Origin: Cytophagaceae bacterium
GTDB taxonomy: Bacteria > Bacteroidota > Bacteroidia > Flavobacteriales > Flavobacteriaceae
Assembly (NCBI GenBank): GCA_002710685.1
Contig: PALD01000052.1
Span: 1-42,858, forward strand
DNA: 42,858 bases
Direction of reading: 5' to 3'
Of the stretch, positions 26,732-35,875 are shown piece after piece. The notes beneath the pieces are model-generated. The model worked only from the letters and a program-made list of their open reading frames with translations, did no database searches and was not told where the DNA came from. A program made the translations under genes and the position numbers. Position 1 is the stretch's first letter. The number at the start of each line of letters is the position of its first letter.

Positions 26732-28522
26732 ATGAAAATGAAAAACTTAATAAAAATCTTATTGGTATTTATTATAACAGGTATAGTGGTGTCCTGCGAT
26801 GAGGATAATGAATTTCTTGATGCTCCTGCTAAATCAACTCTTGATGAGTCTACTATTTTTTCTACAGTAGATCTTGCAAAGGGAGCTGTTGATGGTATTT
26901 TAGAACCCATAGGACAGACAAATTCATATCGGGGCCGTTTTATTCCGTATTACGGTTTCAATACTGATGTAGAATATAATTATAGCGCTGACGATGAAGG
27001 CTCTGATGCTGATCTCGTTTATTATGATGCTAAACCCAATAATTCAAGAATGAATACTGATAATAATGCATGGGCTATGATGTATCAGGGAATAGAGCGG
27101 GCAAACATTGTAATAAGAGGTATTAGAAATTATGGTAATCCTGAACCTGATACTGAGTTTGGGCAACTTTTAGGAGCTGCACTTACATATAGGGCTGTGT
27201 ATTATGCAGATCTTATGAAAGCCTGGGGTGATGTACCTGCGCGTTTTGAACCTATTAAAACAGAAACATTATATCTCCCAAAAACCAGCAGAGATACAAT
27301 TTACAAACGTCTTATTGCTGATTTAGGTGAAGCTTCAGAATTGGTAGCGTGGCCTAATGAAACCACAGCAACTTCTACTGTTGAGCGTGTTAATAAAGCC
27401 TTTGTAAAAGGCTTTAGAGCAAGACTCGCGATGATCGCAAGTGGGTATCAACAATACCCTGATGGTGTTAGAAGAAGCAACGATCCTGAACTTTCAGTTG
27501 AGAATATGTATCAGTTAGCGCTAGATGAATGTAGAGATGTCATTAATAGTGGTAAAGCTTCCCTAGAGCCTTCTTTTAGAGATTTCTGGGTAAAATATAA
27601 TGAAGAAGACATAAGTGCGGGCGGCGAATCTCTATGGGAAATTCCCTTTGCAGATGGTCGCGGAAGGGTGCTTTTTTCATTTGCTGTTCCTCATAATAGT
27701 GTAGATCAGTTTACAGGACAAGCCAGAGGTGGTAATGCCGGGCCTACACCAACGGTTTTTTATGACTATAATGAGAATGATACACGCAGAGATGTTACAT
27801 GTGTACCTTATGAGTGGGGTACTGCGGTAAACGGCATAGCTATGCAGGAACTTACTGCTATTGATAGCTGGTATTTTGGAAAATATAGGTATGAATGGAT
27901 GGCTAGGAATGTTACATCTACAAATGATGACGGCGTTAACCTGATATATATGCGGTATGCAGAAATACTTCTTACAGCCGCAGAAGCAGCTAATGAATTA
28001 GAAGGGCCTGCAGCTGCAGCAACCTATCTTAAGCAGATACGTAGTAGAGCATTTCCTGCAGACCAACAAGCAGAACAAGTAGAAGCATACGTAGATGCAC
28101 TTACTACTAAAGAAGCTATGTTTAACGCTTTAGTAAATGAGCATAAATTAGAGTATACAGGAGAGATGGATCGTAAACAAGATCTTATTCGTTGGAATCT
28201 TCTTAAAACCAAACTAGATGAGGAAAAAAGTAAACTTGCCAGTCTTGAAAGCAGAACAGGAGAATATACAAATGTTCCTACAACGCTTTATTATAAATAT
28301 CAAGAAGACGGGTATACTTTAGATATTTATGGGCTTAACAGAGGGGAAACTGAAAATCCCGGCCCTGACTATTCTGAATTCTCGTGGGATCAACCTCTTG
28401 ATGAAATGATGAACACGATTTATAAACCTGGAGTTAATGTAGATGACAGGCAATTCTGGCCTATTTGGCAAGTCTTTATTGATGCCAGTAATGGTCAATT
28501 AGTAAACGATTACGGTTACTAG
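26732..28522 (+). CDS. SusD-like surface glycan-binding lipoprotein
   Basis: This 596-residue protein has a lipobox (VVSC, Cys22) and a SusD/RagB fold: an N-terminal domain with TPR-like helices (about 40-330) and a C-terminal domain with the RYAEILLTAAEAANEL mark and an ELxxEHKLEYTGEMDRKQDLIRW-type segment. It forms a complex with the SusC barrel and captures oligosaccharides at the cell surface. Start is ATG 26732, or 26738 at residue 3. The next gene, a FN3/DUF4957 lipoprotein, follows after 32 bases and probably shares the transcript. Confidence 0.95.
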   Translation: MKMKNLIKILLVFIITGIVVSCDEDNEFLDAPAKSTLDESTIFSTVDLAKGAVDGILEPIGQTNSYRGRFIPYYGFNTDVEYNYSADDEGSDADLVYYDAKPNNSRMNTDNNAWAMMYQGIERANIVIRGIRNYGNPEPDTEFGQLLGAALTYRAVYYADLMKAWGDVPARFEPIKTETLYLPKTSRDTIYKRLIADLGEASELVAWPNETTATSTVERVNKAFVKGFRARLAMIASGYQQYPDGVRRSNDPELSVENMYQLALDECRDVINSGKASLEPSFRDFWVKYNEEDISAGGESLWEIPFADGRGRVLFSFAVPHNSVDQFTGQARGGNAGPTPTVFYDYNENDTRRDVTCVPYEWGTAVNGIAMQELTAIDSWYFGKYRYEWMARNVTSTNDDGVNLIYMRYAEILLTAAEAANELEGPAAAATYLKQIRSRAFPADQQAEQVEAYVDALTTKEAMFNALVNEHKLEYTGEMDRKQDLIRWNLLKTKLDEEKSKLASLESRTGEYTNVPTTLYYKYQEDGYTLDIYGLNRGETENPGPDYSEFSWDQPLDEMMNTIYKPGVNVDDRQFWPIWQVFIDASNGQLVNDYGY

Positions 28523-28554
28523 AACCTCAAAAAACAGTTTTAATTTATTGAATT

Positions 28555-30117
28555 ATGAAAGTAAGATACATCTTTAAAGGTTTACTTATAGCTATTCTAC
28601 TTGCAGCTACAGTTACAAGTTGTGATTATGATAAAGATATTATAGAAGAGCTGCCGGTAAGCCGAGAATTTGCGCCGGTAAATCTGACAGCCTTCGTTAG
28701 AAATCAGGTAAATGTAGAGCTAAACTGGACAGCAGATGAGAATGTGGAGAGCTATATAGTCGAGTTTAGTGCTGATGACCCTGAGTTTAATAATATAGTT
28801 AATACTGTTGAGGTTAATGCTGCTGATTTGCCTGTGTTTGTACCCTTAGAAGGCGAGACCGTATATTCTATAAGGGTAAAGGCGGTTAGTGCCCGCGGAC
28901 TTGACGATTCTAGCTGGGCTACTACTTTGGCCCAAACTTTAACAGAGCAGCTTTTTGTTACAGGTGAACCTAGTGATATTAAGGCACTGGAAGCCACTTT
29001 GCGCTGGGTGCCTAATAGTAATGTAACTGAGTTAAAGTTGAGTCCGGGAGATATTACGCATACCATAACTGCTGAAGAAAAAGCTAATGGAGTGGCTACA
29101 GTGACCGGTCTCACCCAAGAGACAGAATATACCGCTATACTATTTAATGGCAGCAAAACCAGAGGCGTGACAACTTTTACGACAGGAATTGACATAGGTA
29201 CTGGCATTTTAGTAACTGCCGAAGATGATCTATTGCAAATGATAGCCGACGCTGAAGCAGGAACCATATTGGTTCTTGAAAGCGGTGATTATACAGCACA
29301 GACGGGAACTGTAACTCTTGACAAGTCTCTTACAATAAGAGGACTTAGAAGTTATAATAAGCCCTTGCTAAAACTTAGCTTTGAGATTGTTACAGGCGCA
29401 GAAGATGTAGAATTAATTGATCTTGATTTAATGGGAGAAGGTGAAGGATCATCAGATCTTCCGGATGTTATAAGATATACAGCTGCAGGAAATTACAATT
29501 CGTTACTTATAAGCGGTTGCGTTATTCATAGTTATGCAAAATCTTTTGTAGCGGGTAACGAGACTGATGCGATCCTGCAAACTTTAACGGTAGAAAATTC
29601 TATTGTCTATGACATTTTTACTAACGGAGGTGATTTTATAGACTTTAGGAATTCTGATGTTCTAAATATTAACCTACAAACGAGTACTTTTTACAATTGT
29701 GCCCCAGACAGAGACTTCATCAGGATGGATGCAAGTGGAACTTCTAATGAGAGTGGTGTAACTGCAAATATACTTATAGACAGCTGTACGTTATATGCAT
29801 GTTCTAATTCAGACAGTAAAAGAATACTATATGTGCGATTTGTTAGCAATGATGTAATAGTAAGAAATACCTTAATTGCCAGCACAGAATCTGAAGGATA
29901 TGCTGATAGATCTGGTATTGATGAAAGCCCAACATTTAGTAATAATAATTACTTCAACGCACCGGGATTCTATGATACGTCACAATATATTTTTGATGAC
30001 AGCAATTATTCAGCTTTAGATCCGGGCTTTACAGATCCCGCGTCAGGTGATTTTACTATTTCAAATCAAACTATAAAAGACAAAAATATAGGAGACCCTC
30101 GCTGGTTGTCTAATTAG
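28555..30117 (+). CDS. FN3 and DUF4957/DUF5123 surface lipoprotein
   Basis: This 520-residue protein has a lipobox (VTSC, Cys23), two fibronectin type III-like domains (about 35-125 and 130-215), then a right-handed beta-helix-like region (about 220-515) matching DUF4957 and the C-terminal DUF5123, with its usual ending IGDPRWL. Proteins of this layout follow susD in pectin loci and are thought to bind pectin at the surface; lyase activity is not established. No clear catalytic Lys/Asp set was recognised. It is the last gene before a strong terminator. Confidence 0.86.
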   Translation: MKVRYIFKGLLIAILLAATVTSCDYDKDIIEELPVSREFAPVNLTAFVRNQVNVELNWTADENVESYIVEFSADDPEFNNIVNTVEVNAADLPVFVPLEGETVYSIRVKAVSARGLDDSSWATTLAQTLTEQLFVTGEPSDIKALEATLRWVPNSNVTELKLSPGDITHTITAEEKANGVATVTGLTQETEYTAILFNGSKTRGVTTFTTGIDIGTGILVTAEDDLLQMIADAEAGTILVLESGDYTAQTGTVTLDKSLTIRGLRSYNKPLLKLSFEIVTGAEDVELIDLDLMGEGEGSSDLPDVIRYTAAGNYNSLLISGCVIHSYAKSFVAGNETDAILQTLTVENSIVYDIFTNGGDFIDFRNSDVLNINLQTSTFYNCAPDRDFIRMDASGTSNESGVTANILIDSCTLYACSNSDSKRILYVRFVSNDVIVRNTLIASTESEGYADRSGIDESPTFSNNNYFNAPGFYDTSQYIFDDSNYSALDPGFTDPASGDFTISNQTIKDKNIGDPRWLSN

Positions 30118-30129
30118 TCTTAATCCTCT

Positions 30130-30166
30130 AAAGTAGTTCTGGTTTATAACCGGAACTACTTTTTTT
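30130..30166 (+). terminator. Strong intrinsic terminator of the susCD operon
   Basis: Twelve-bp stem GTAGTTCTGGTT (30133-30144) / AACCGGAACTAC (30148-30159) with one T-G pair and a 3-base loop, followed by seven T. It ends 17 bases before the next gene. Downstream enzymes therefore need read-through or a promoter within this short gap; none is clear. Confidence 0.92.
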
Positions 30167-30182
30167 GAATAAAAATTGGTTT

Positions 30183-32432
30183 ATGAAATTTAAATATCTG
30201 GCAGTTTATTTTAGTTTAATTGTTCTTCTAATGGGATTCTCAGGCTGTGCACAACAACTGGCCTTTCCTTCAGCCGAAGGTTTTGGAAGATATGCCAGCG
30301 GCGGTCGTGGCGGCGAAGTATATACAGTAACAAACCTTAACGATGACGGTGAGGGTAGCCTGCGTAAGGGAATAGTAAAGCATGGTCCTCGCATAATTAC
30401 TTTCGCTGTTTCGGGTACTATTAGCTTGCAATCTCCTTTAGACATAAATAATGACAGTATAACGATAGCAGGACAAACGGCTCCTGGTGATGGGATATGC
30501 GTTAAAGGTTACACCGTTTCAGTTAAAGCAGATAATGTGATAATTCGTTATCTGCGCTTCCGCTTAGGAGACGTAAATAAAGTTGAAGATGATGCCCTTA
30601 AAGGGAAAGATGCTACAAATGTGATCTTAGATCATTGCTCTATGAGTTGGGCCACAGATGAGAATTCTTCTTTTTATAGAAATAAAGATTTCACCATGCA
30701 ATGGTGCATAGTTTCAGAATCGCTAAATAGTTCTGTACACCATAAAGGAGATCATGGTTATGGTGGAATCTGGGGCGGAGTAAACGCTTCTTTTCATCAC
30801 AATCTTATTGCGAGCAACCATAGCCGTAATCCGCGTTTTAGCGGTTCATCAACTACGCTTAATTCAGAAAATGAGTTTGTTGATTTTAGAAATAATGTTA
30901 TCTATAACTGGCAGATCAATAGTATTTATGGTGGTGAAAAAGGCACCTACAATGTGATCAATAATTATTTTAAACCCGGCGAAGCAACTGAAGATTCTAA
31001 ACGGGAGCGCATTTTAGATCCTTATGAACCTTATGGGGAATTCTATGTCTCTGGTAATTTTATGGAAGGTTCGCCAAAAGTTACATCAGATAATTGGGAT
31101 GGCGGTGTACAGTGTGAAGATCCTGAAAGTCTGCGTCTTGATGATCCTGTCGATATAGGTAATAATATCAAAACTCAAACTGCAGAGGCTGCTTATTTTA
31201 GTGTTTTGAAAGATGCAGGAGCTAGTTTGAGCCGGGATGCGGTTGATGTTAAAGTAGTTCAGAGTACGGCTACCGGAAAACCGCATTATCAAAACGGAAT
31301 AATAGATTCTCAGGATAATATAGGCGGATGGCCTGAATTAAAATCAAAACCTGCACCTGAGGATTCAGATCATGATGGTATGCCTGATAAATGGGAGAAA
31401 AACCACGATTTAGACCCTAAAATCGACGATTCTGCCGGGTTTGATCTTGATAAAAATTATACAAATATTGAAGTCTACCTAAATGAACTGGCAGGAGATG
31501 CAACCAAAACAGCACAGGTAACCCCGGGTGAATTTCATTTTTCTGTTGCTAAAGATGGTAGCGGTGATTTTTACACTGTACAGGATGCTATTGATGCGGT
31601 GCCTGATTTTCGACAAAAAACGACTAAAATAGGCATAAAATCGGGCATTTATTATGAAAAACTGGTTCTTCCGGAGTCAAAAATCAATGTAGAATTGATA
31701 GGTGAAAATAGAGACAAAACAATTTTAGTCTATGATGATTACGCTCAAAAATTAAATCGATTTGGTGAAGAAATGGGTACTACCGGTTCTTCATCTTTTT
31801 TCGCTTTTGGCGATAGTTTCAGGGCCAGTAACCTTACTTTTCAAAACAGTGCGGGCAAAGTAGGGCAGGCGGTAGCTGTAAGAGTAGATTCAGATCGGGC
31901 AATATTTAAAAATTGTAATTTCCTCGGCAATCAGGATACGTTGTACCTGCACGGTAAAGGCGCGAGACAATATTTTACAAATTGCCTTATAAGCGGCACG
32001 GTAGACTTTATTTTCGGTTGGTCTACGGCGGTTTTTGAAAATTGCACCATACAATGTAAAGATAAAGGCTATATAACGGCGGCCTCAACCACTGCAGATA
32101 CTCCTCACGGCTTTGTTTTCCTCAATTGCGATATTCAGGGTGACGGGAGTTCAGATACTTTTTATCTGGGCAGGCCGTGGCGTGATCATGCAAAGACCGT
32201 TTTTATAAACTGTACGCTAGATAAGAACATAAAACCGGAAGGCTGGCATAACTGGAACAAACCTCAGGCTGAAAAAACAGCTTTTTATGCCGAATATAAT
32301 TCCCAGGGACCGGGCGCTGATGCTGAAAATCGAGTGGCATGGTCTCACCAACTTACCACAAAAAGTGCCGCTGCCTACCGGGCAAATCTCATATTAAAAG
32401 GTGAGGATAACTGGCAACCTAAAACAAATTAA
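30183..32432 (+). CDS. Pectate lyase (PL1) - pectin methylesterase (CE8) fusion lipoprotein
   Basis: From ATG 30183 the protein is 749 residues; an upstream in-frame TTG at 30165 lies in the terminator tract and is rejected. A lipobox (FSGC, Cys22) is followed by a PL1-type beta-helix (about 27-380; FPSAEGFGRYASGGRGG, LDHCSMSWATDE, NHSRNPRFSG). A calcium-binding DSDHDGMPDKWE linker comes near residue 396, and a CE8 methylesterase (about 455-745) follows, with GQAVAVRVD, GNQDTLYLHG, GTVDFIFG (catalytic Asp) and YLGRPWRDHA. One surface protein would thus remove methyl esters and cut the exposed polygalacturonate. A separate CE8 lies at 34882. Confidence 0.94.
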   Translation: MKFKYLAVYFSLIVLLMGFSGCAQQLAFPSAEGFGRYASGGRGGEVYTVTNLNDDGEGSLRKGIVKHGPRIITFAVSGTISLQSPLDINNDSITIAGQTAPGDGICVKGYTVSVKADNVIIRYLRFRLGDVNKVEDDALKGKDATNVILDHCSMSWATDENSSFYRNKDFTMQWCIVSESLNSSVHHKGDHGYGGIWGGVNASFHHNLIASNHSRNPRFSGSSTTLNSENEFVDFRNNVIYNWQINSIYGGEKGTYNVINNYFKPGEATEDSKRERILDPYEPYGEFYVSGNFMEGSPKVTSDNWDGGVQCEDPESLRLDDPVDIGNNIKTQTAEAAYFSVLKDAGASLSRDAVDVKVVQSTATGKPHYQNGIIDSQDNIGGWPELKSKPAPEDSDHDGMPDKWEKNHDLDPKIDDSAGFDLDKNYTNIEVYLNELAGDATKTAQVTPGEFHFSVAKDGSGDFYTVQDAIDAVPDFRQKTTKIGIKSGIYYEKLVLPESKINVELIGENRDKTILVYDDYAQKLNRFGEEMGTTGSSSFFAFGDSFRASNLTFQNSAGKVGQAVAVRVDSDRAIFKNCNFLGNQDTLYLHGKGARQYFTNCLISGTVDFIFGWSTAVFENCTIQCKDKGYITAASTTADTPHGFVFLNCDIQGDGSSDTFYLGRPWRDHAKTVFINCTLDKNIKPEGWHNWNKPQAEKTAFYAEYNSQGPGADAENRVAWSHQLTTKSAAAYRANLILKGEDNWQPKTN

Positions 32433-32465
32433 AAAATGAGAAATCCATCTATATCGGGAGGAATT

Positions 32466-33890
32466 ATGACAATAAAACCAATTCTCGTCATCACAGTTAT
32501 ACTGGCTTTTTTTTCATGTAAATCTCAGGCCGATCAGTCGGGTCAGTCGGGTAATGCAAATCAAGATCCCTGGTTACAGGCCGATGCTATAATAGAAAAA
32601 ATAGGCAAACCTTCTTTTCCTGACGCGACTTACAATGTGATGGATTATGGAGCCGCAGCAGACGGAAAGACTTTAAATTCAAATGCTTTCGCGAAAGCGA
32701 TAGAAGCCTGTACAAATGCGGGTGGAGGAAGAGTATTGATCCCTGCCGGGAAATACCTTACCGGCCCCATTCACTTAAAAAGCAATGTAGATCTACATTT
32801 AGAAGAAGGCGCAGAAATCCTGTTCACCAAAGAAAAATCGGCTTACTTACCGGTCGTTCATACTGCTTATGAAGGTATGGAAGTGATGAATTATTCTCCG
32901 CTTATTTATGCGTATCAACAAAAGAATATTGCGATCACCGGCTCCGGAACTTTTAACGGCCAGGCTAATAATGAAAACTGGTGGCCCTGGTGTGGGAAAG
33001 ATGAATATGGTTATAATGAAGGTGATGAAAAGCAGGGAGATGATAAAAACCTGCCACGCTTACGTCAAATGGTAGCAGACGGGGTTGCGGTTGCAGATCG
33101 GGTTTTTGGTGATGGTTACCAGCTGCGTCCTTCCTTTTTTGAACCTTTTGAATGTGAAAATATTTTGGTGCAGGGTGTCACATTTACCAATGCTCCTTTT
33201 TGGGTCTTGCATCCTATGAAATCTAATTACATTACCATAGATGGCGTGACGATTAATAGTCATGGCCCAAATAACGATGGTTGCGACCCTGAATATAGCA
33301 AGTATGTACATATTACCAACTGTAAATTCAATACGGGTGATGATTGTATCGCTATAAAATCGGGTAGAAATAATGATGGCCGCCGGGTCGCTATTCCTAG
33401 TGAAAATATTGTTATTGAAAAATGTGAGATGAAAGATGGGCATGGCGGTGTTGTGATGGGTAGTGAGATTTCTGCCGGGGTGCGCAATGTGTTTGTTCGC
33501 AATTGCGTGATGGATAGTCCTAATCTTGATCGTGCAATTCGTATTAAGACCAATACTTTAAGAGGTGGTTTTGTAGAAGATGTCTATGTTAAAGATGTCC
33601 AGGTGGGTCAGGTAAAAGAAGCTGTTCTTAAAATAAATACGCATTATGGCATTTATGACAATCAGGAGGGCAATTTTATGCCAAGTATCAAGAATATTTT
33701 TTTAGAAAATGTAACCGTAGAGAATGGTGGAAAATATGGTGTTCTCATTACGGGCAGAGAGCAATCTCCAGTTAAAAATGTGGTGCTTAAAAATGTAACA
33801 ATCAAAAAGACAAAGACCCCGCTTTCAGTAGAATTTGCAGAGCCTATACAGTTTGAGAATACCACTATAAATGGTGAAGCTTATAACTAG
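32466..33890 (+). CDS. GH28 polygalacturonase-like lipoprotein
   Basis: The start at 32466 is chosen because GGGAGGA lies just before it and the lipobox (FFSC, Cys18) then sits at the right distance; an earlier ATG at 32436 adds ten residues. The 474-residue protein is a GH28 beta-helix with the family set NNDGCD (about 268-273; the first acid), GDDC (about 290; the Asp pair), GHGG (about 324) and RIKT (about 356). It hydrolyses alpha-1,4-galacturonide bonds, probably as an exo- or oligomer-acting enzyme, giving saturated galacturonate for UxaC. The 14-base palindrome GCTTTCGCGAAAGC lies within it. Confidence 0.94.
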   Translation: MTIKPILVITVILAFFSCKSQADQSGQSGNANQDPWLQADAIIEKIGKPSFPDATYNVMDYGAAADGKTLNSNAFAKAIEACTNAGGGRVLIPAGKYLTGPIHLKSNVDLHLEEGAEILFTKEKSAYLPVVHTAYEGMEVMNYSPLIYAYQQKNIAITGSGTFNGQANNENWWPWCGKDEYGYNEGDEKQGDDKNLPRLRQMVADGVAVADRVFGDGYQLRPSFFEPFECENILVQGVTFTNAPFWVLHPMKSNYITIDGVTINSHGPNNDGCDPEYSKYVHITNCKFNTGDDCIAIKSGRNNDGRRVAIPSENIVIEKCEMKDGHGGVVMGSEISAGVRNVFVRNCVMDSPNLDRAIRIKTNTLRGGFVEDVYVKDVQVGQVKEAVLKINTHYGIYDNQEGNFMPSIKNIFLENVTVENGGKYGVLITGREQSPVKNVVLKNVTIKKTKTPLSVEFAEPIQFENTTINGEAYN

Positions 33891-33932
33891 AGGCTTTGTG
33901 CTGAAATATAGAATGAATAATGTGATAGTGTA

Positions 33933-34877
33933 GTGAGAAGTAAAAGTGCCAACTTCAATATTATTATTTTATTGCTTTTTTTTGGAAGCATAACTGCTCA
34001 AAATGAGGTGAAGCCCTACACCATACAAACCACTTATGAAAAACTGCAAAAAGATTACCCGTTTATTGTTCCCATAGAGCCATTAACTTCATATAAAATT
34101 GAATCGAAAGAAAATGTGGTATATCGTGAGATTGATAACATTACTTTAAAAGCTGATATTTATAAACCTGCGGGAAATTCTTCAGTAAAATATCCTGCAG
34201 TTCTATTAATTCATGGCGGGGGATGGATCACGGGAAGTAAAGAAAATGAACGTGTGATGGCACAACATTTAGCTGCCAACGGCTATGTCGCCGTTACAGC
34301 CGCTTACCGGCTAAGTCCTGTAGCAACCTATCCCGCTGCGGTTTTAGATCTGAAAGCCGCCATATGCTGGATGCGAAAAAACGCTGATAAATACCAGATT
34401 GATGCAGAAAAAATCGCTGTTCTGGGAGCTTCTGCGGGAGCACAGTTGGCAACTTTAATTGGCGTTACTATTGGGAATCAGCTTTATAAAGAGGGCGATT
34501 CAAGTTGCTCAGATGCGGTTCAGGCGATTGTAAACATAGACGGAATAGTTTCCTTTATTCACCCCGAAGCTCAAGAAGGCACAGTTGCCGGGAAATGGCT
34601 GGGCGGACTAAAAGGCGTTAATTTAGAAAAATGGAAAGAAGCTTCTCCTCTTGAATATGCAAGCGCTGAAACTCCGCCTACATTGTTTATCAACAGCGCC
34701 CAGCCACGTTTTCATGCCGGCAGGGATGACATGATCAAAATTTTAGATAGTTACGGGATTTATAATGAAACGCATACCATTCCAGATTCCCCACATTCTT
34801 TCTGGTTGATGCATCCGTGGTTTGAGAAAACACTGGAATATACAGTGCGTTTTTTAGATAAAAACTTTAAAAATTAA
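33933..34877 (+). CDS. Secreted alpha/beta hydrolase, acetylesterase-like
   Basis: This 314-residue protein begins at a GTG, the only plausible start because an in-frame stop lies 15 bases upstream. It has a signal peptide (to about residue 23, SITAQ). The fold is that of the hormone-sensitive-lipase/BD-FAE group: oxyanion motif HGGGW (about 94-98), nucleophile elbow GASAG (Ser about 167) and a C-terminal His in PDSPHSFW. In this position, between GH28 and CE8, it most likely removes acetyl groups from pectin or rhamnogalacturonan oligomers. Other ester substrates cannot be excluded. Confidence 0.86.
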   Translation: MRSKSANFNIIILLLFFGSITAQNEVKPYTIQTTYEKLQKDYPFIVPIEPLTSYKIESKENVVYREIDNITLKADIYKPAGNSSVKYPAVLLIHGGGWITGSKENERVMAQHLAANGYVAVTAAYRLSPVATYPAAVLDLKAAICWMRKNADKYQIDAEKIAVLGASAGAQLATLIGVTIGNQLYKEGDSSCSDAVQAIVNIDGIVSFIHPEAQEGTVAGKWLGGLKGVNLEKWKEASPLEYASAETPPTLFINSAQPRFHAGRDDMIKILDSYGIYNETHTIPDSPHSFWLMHPWFEKTLEYTVRFLDKNFKN

Positions 34878-34881
34878 AAGA

Positions 34882-35871
34882 ATGAAAAGTAAAGGCTGGC
34901 TATCTATAATTTTCATTTTACTTATTACTACCGCGTTCTCACAGAATAAACCTTATGGCAATATTACTGTTGCTCAGGACGGAAGCGGGGATTTTACCAC
35001 CATTCAGGAAGCTGTAAATTCTACACGTGATCTGGGTCCGGGTGAAGTACTCATCTCAGTTAAACCGGGAGTTTACAAAGAGAAATTAGTCATTCCTTCA
35101 TGGAAACATCAGTTTACATTGCGCGGGTCGGGCAAAGAAAATACGCGTATAACTCACGCGGATTTTTCAGGAAAAATCGACTCTCTCATACAACATAAAC
35201 TGAACACCTTTACTTCATATACAGTTTTGGTACAGGGAAATGATATCAAAATAGAAAATATTACCATAGAAAATGCTTCCTGTAATCAGGGGCAGGCCGT
35301 GGCGCTGCATGTAGAAGGTGACCGTTTTGTAATTAAGAATTCAGCGATATTAGGATGCCAGGATACGGTTTATGCGGCAACTGAAAACAGCAGGCAATTT
35401 TATGATAACTGCGAAATAGAAGGAACAACCGACTTTATTTTTGGTGAAGCTACGGCGGTTTTCAGAAATTGTACGGTGAAAAGTAAGGCTAATTCCTTTG
35501 TAACAGCAGCGGCTACACCCAAAAATCAGCAATACGGTTTCGTTTTTATAAACTGTAAATTAATCGCTTCCGCGGAAATTAAAAAAGTCTATCTGGGCAG
35601 GCCCTGGCGCCCTTATGCCAAAACAGTTTTTCTAAACTGTGAACTTGGTGATCACATCGTTGCTGAAGGCTGGGATGCCTGGAAAGGAGATGCGATGTTT
35701 CCTGAAAAGGAGAAAACCACTTTTTATGCAGAATACCAAAATTCCGGCCCCGGCAGTTCTGCTGAAAATAGAGTGAGGTGGTCAAAACAATTAAGTCAGC
35801 AAGAGGCTAAAGAATATACCATAAAGAAAATTCTGGCAGGAAGTGATGGCTGGAATCCTATTAAAAACTAA
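34882..35871 (+). CDS. CE8 pectin methylesterase
   Basis: This 329-residue secreted protein has a signal peptide to about residue 20 (AFSQ) and a complete CE8 beta-helix. Family marks are ITVAQDGSGDFTTIQEAV, GQAVALHVEGD, GCQDTVYA, EGTTDFIFGEATAVF with the catalytic Asp, and YLGRPWRPYAKTVF. It demethylates homogalacturonan, releasing methanol. It is 4 bases after the esterase and 4 bases before PL9, so the three are tightly packed. It is the second CE8 in the locus and has diverged clearly from the fused copy, for example in the substrate-binding loops. Confidence 0.95.
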   Translation: MKSKGWLSIIFILLITTAFSQNKPYGNITVAQDGSGDFTTIQEAVNSTRDLGPGEVLISVKPGVYKEKLVIPSWKHQFTLRGSGKENTRITHADFSGKIDSLIQHKLNTFTSYTVLVQGNDIKIENITIENASCNQGQAVALHVEGDRFVIKNSAILGCQDTVYAATENSRQFYDNCEIEGTTDFIFGEATAVFRNCTVKSKANSFVTAAATPKNQQYGFVFINCKLIASAEIKKVYLGRPWRPYAKTVFLNCELGDHIVAEGWDAWKGDAMFPEKEKTTFYAEYQNSGPGSSAENRVRWSKQLSQQEAKEYTIKKILAGSDGWNPIKN

Positions 35872-35875
35872 TGCT

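Noticed and set aside
28752..29267. A 171-codon open frame on minus inside the FN3/DUF4957 gene
   Set aside because: It is antisense to a gene with clear domains, has low-complexity Ser/Val/Leu content and no recognisable family mark.
31757..31770. AAATCGATTT inside the PL1-CE8 gene as a further operator
   Set aside because: Only the ATCGAT core matches and the flanks differ, so it is expected by chance in AT-rich DNA.
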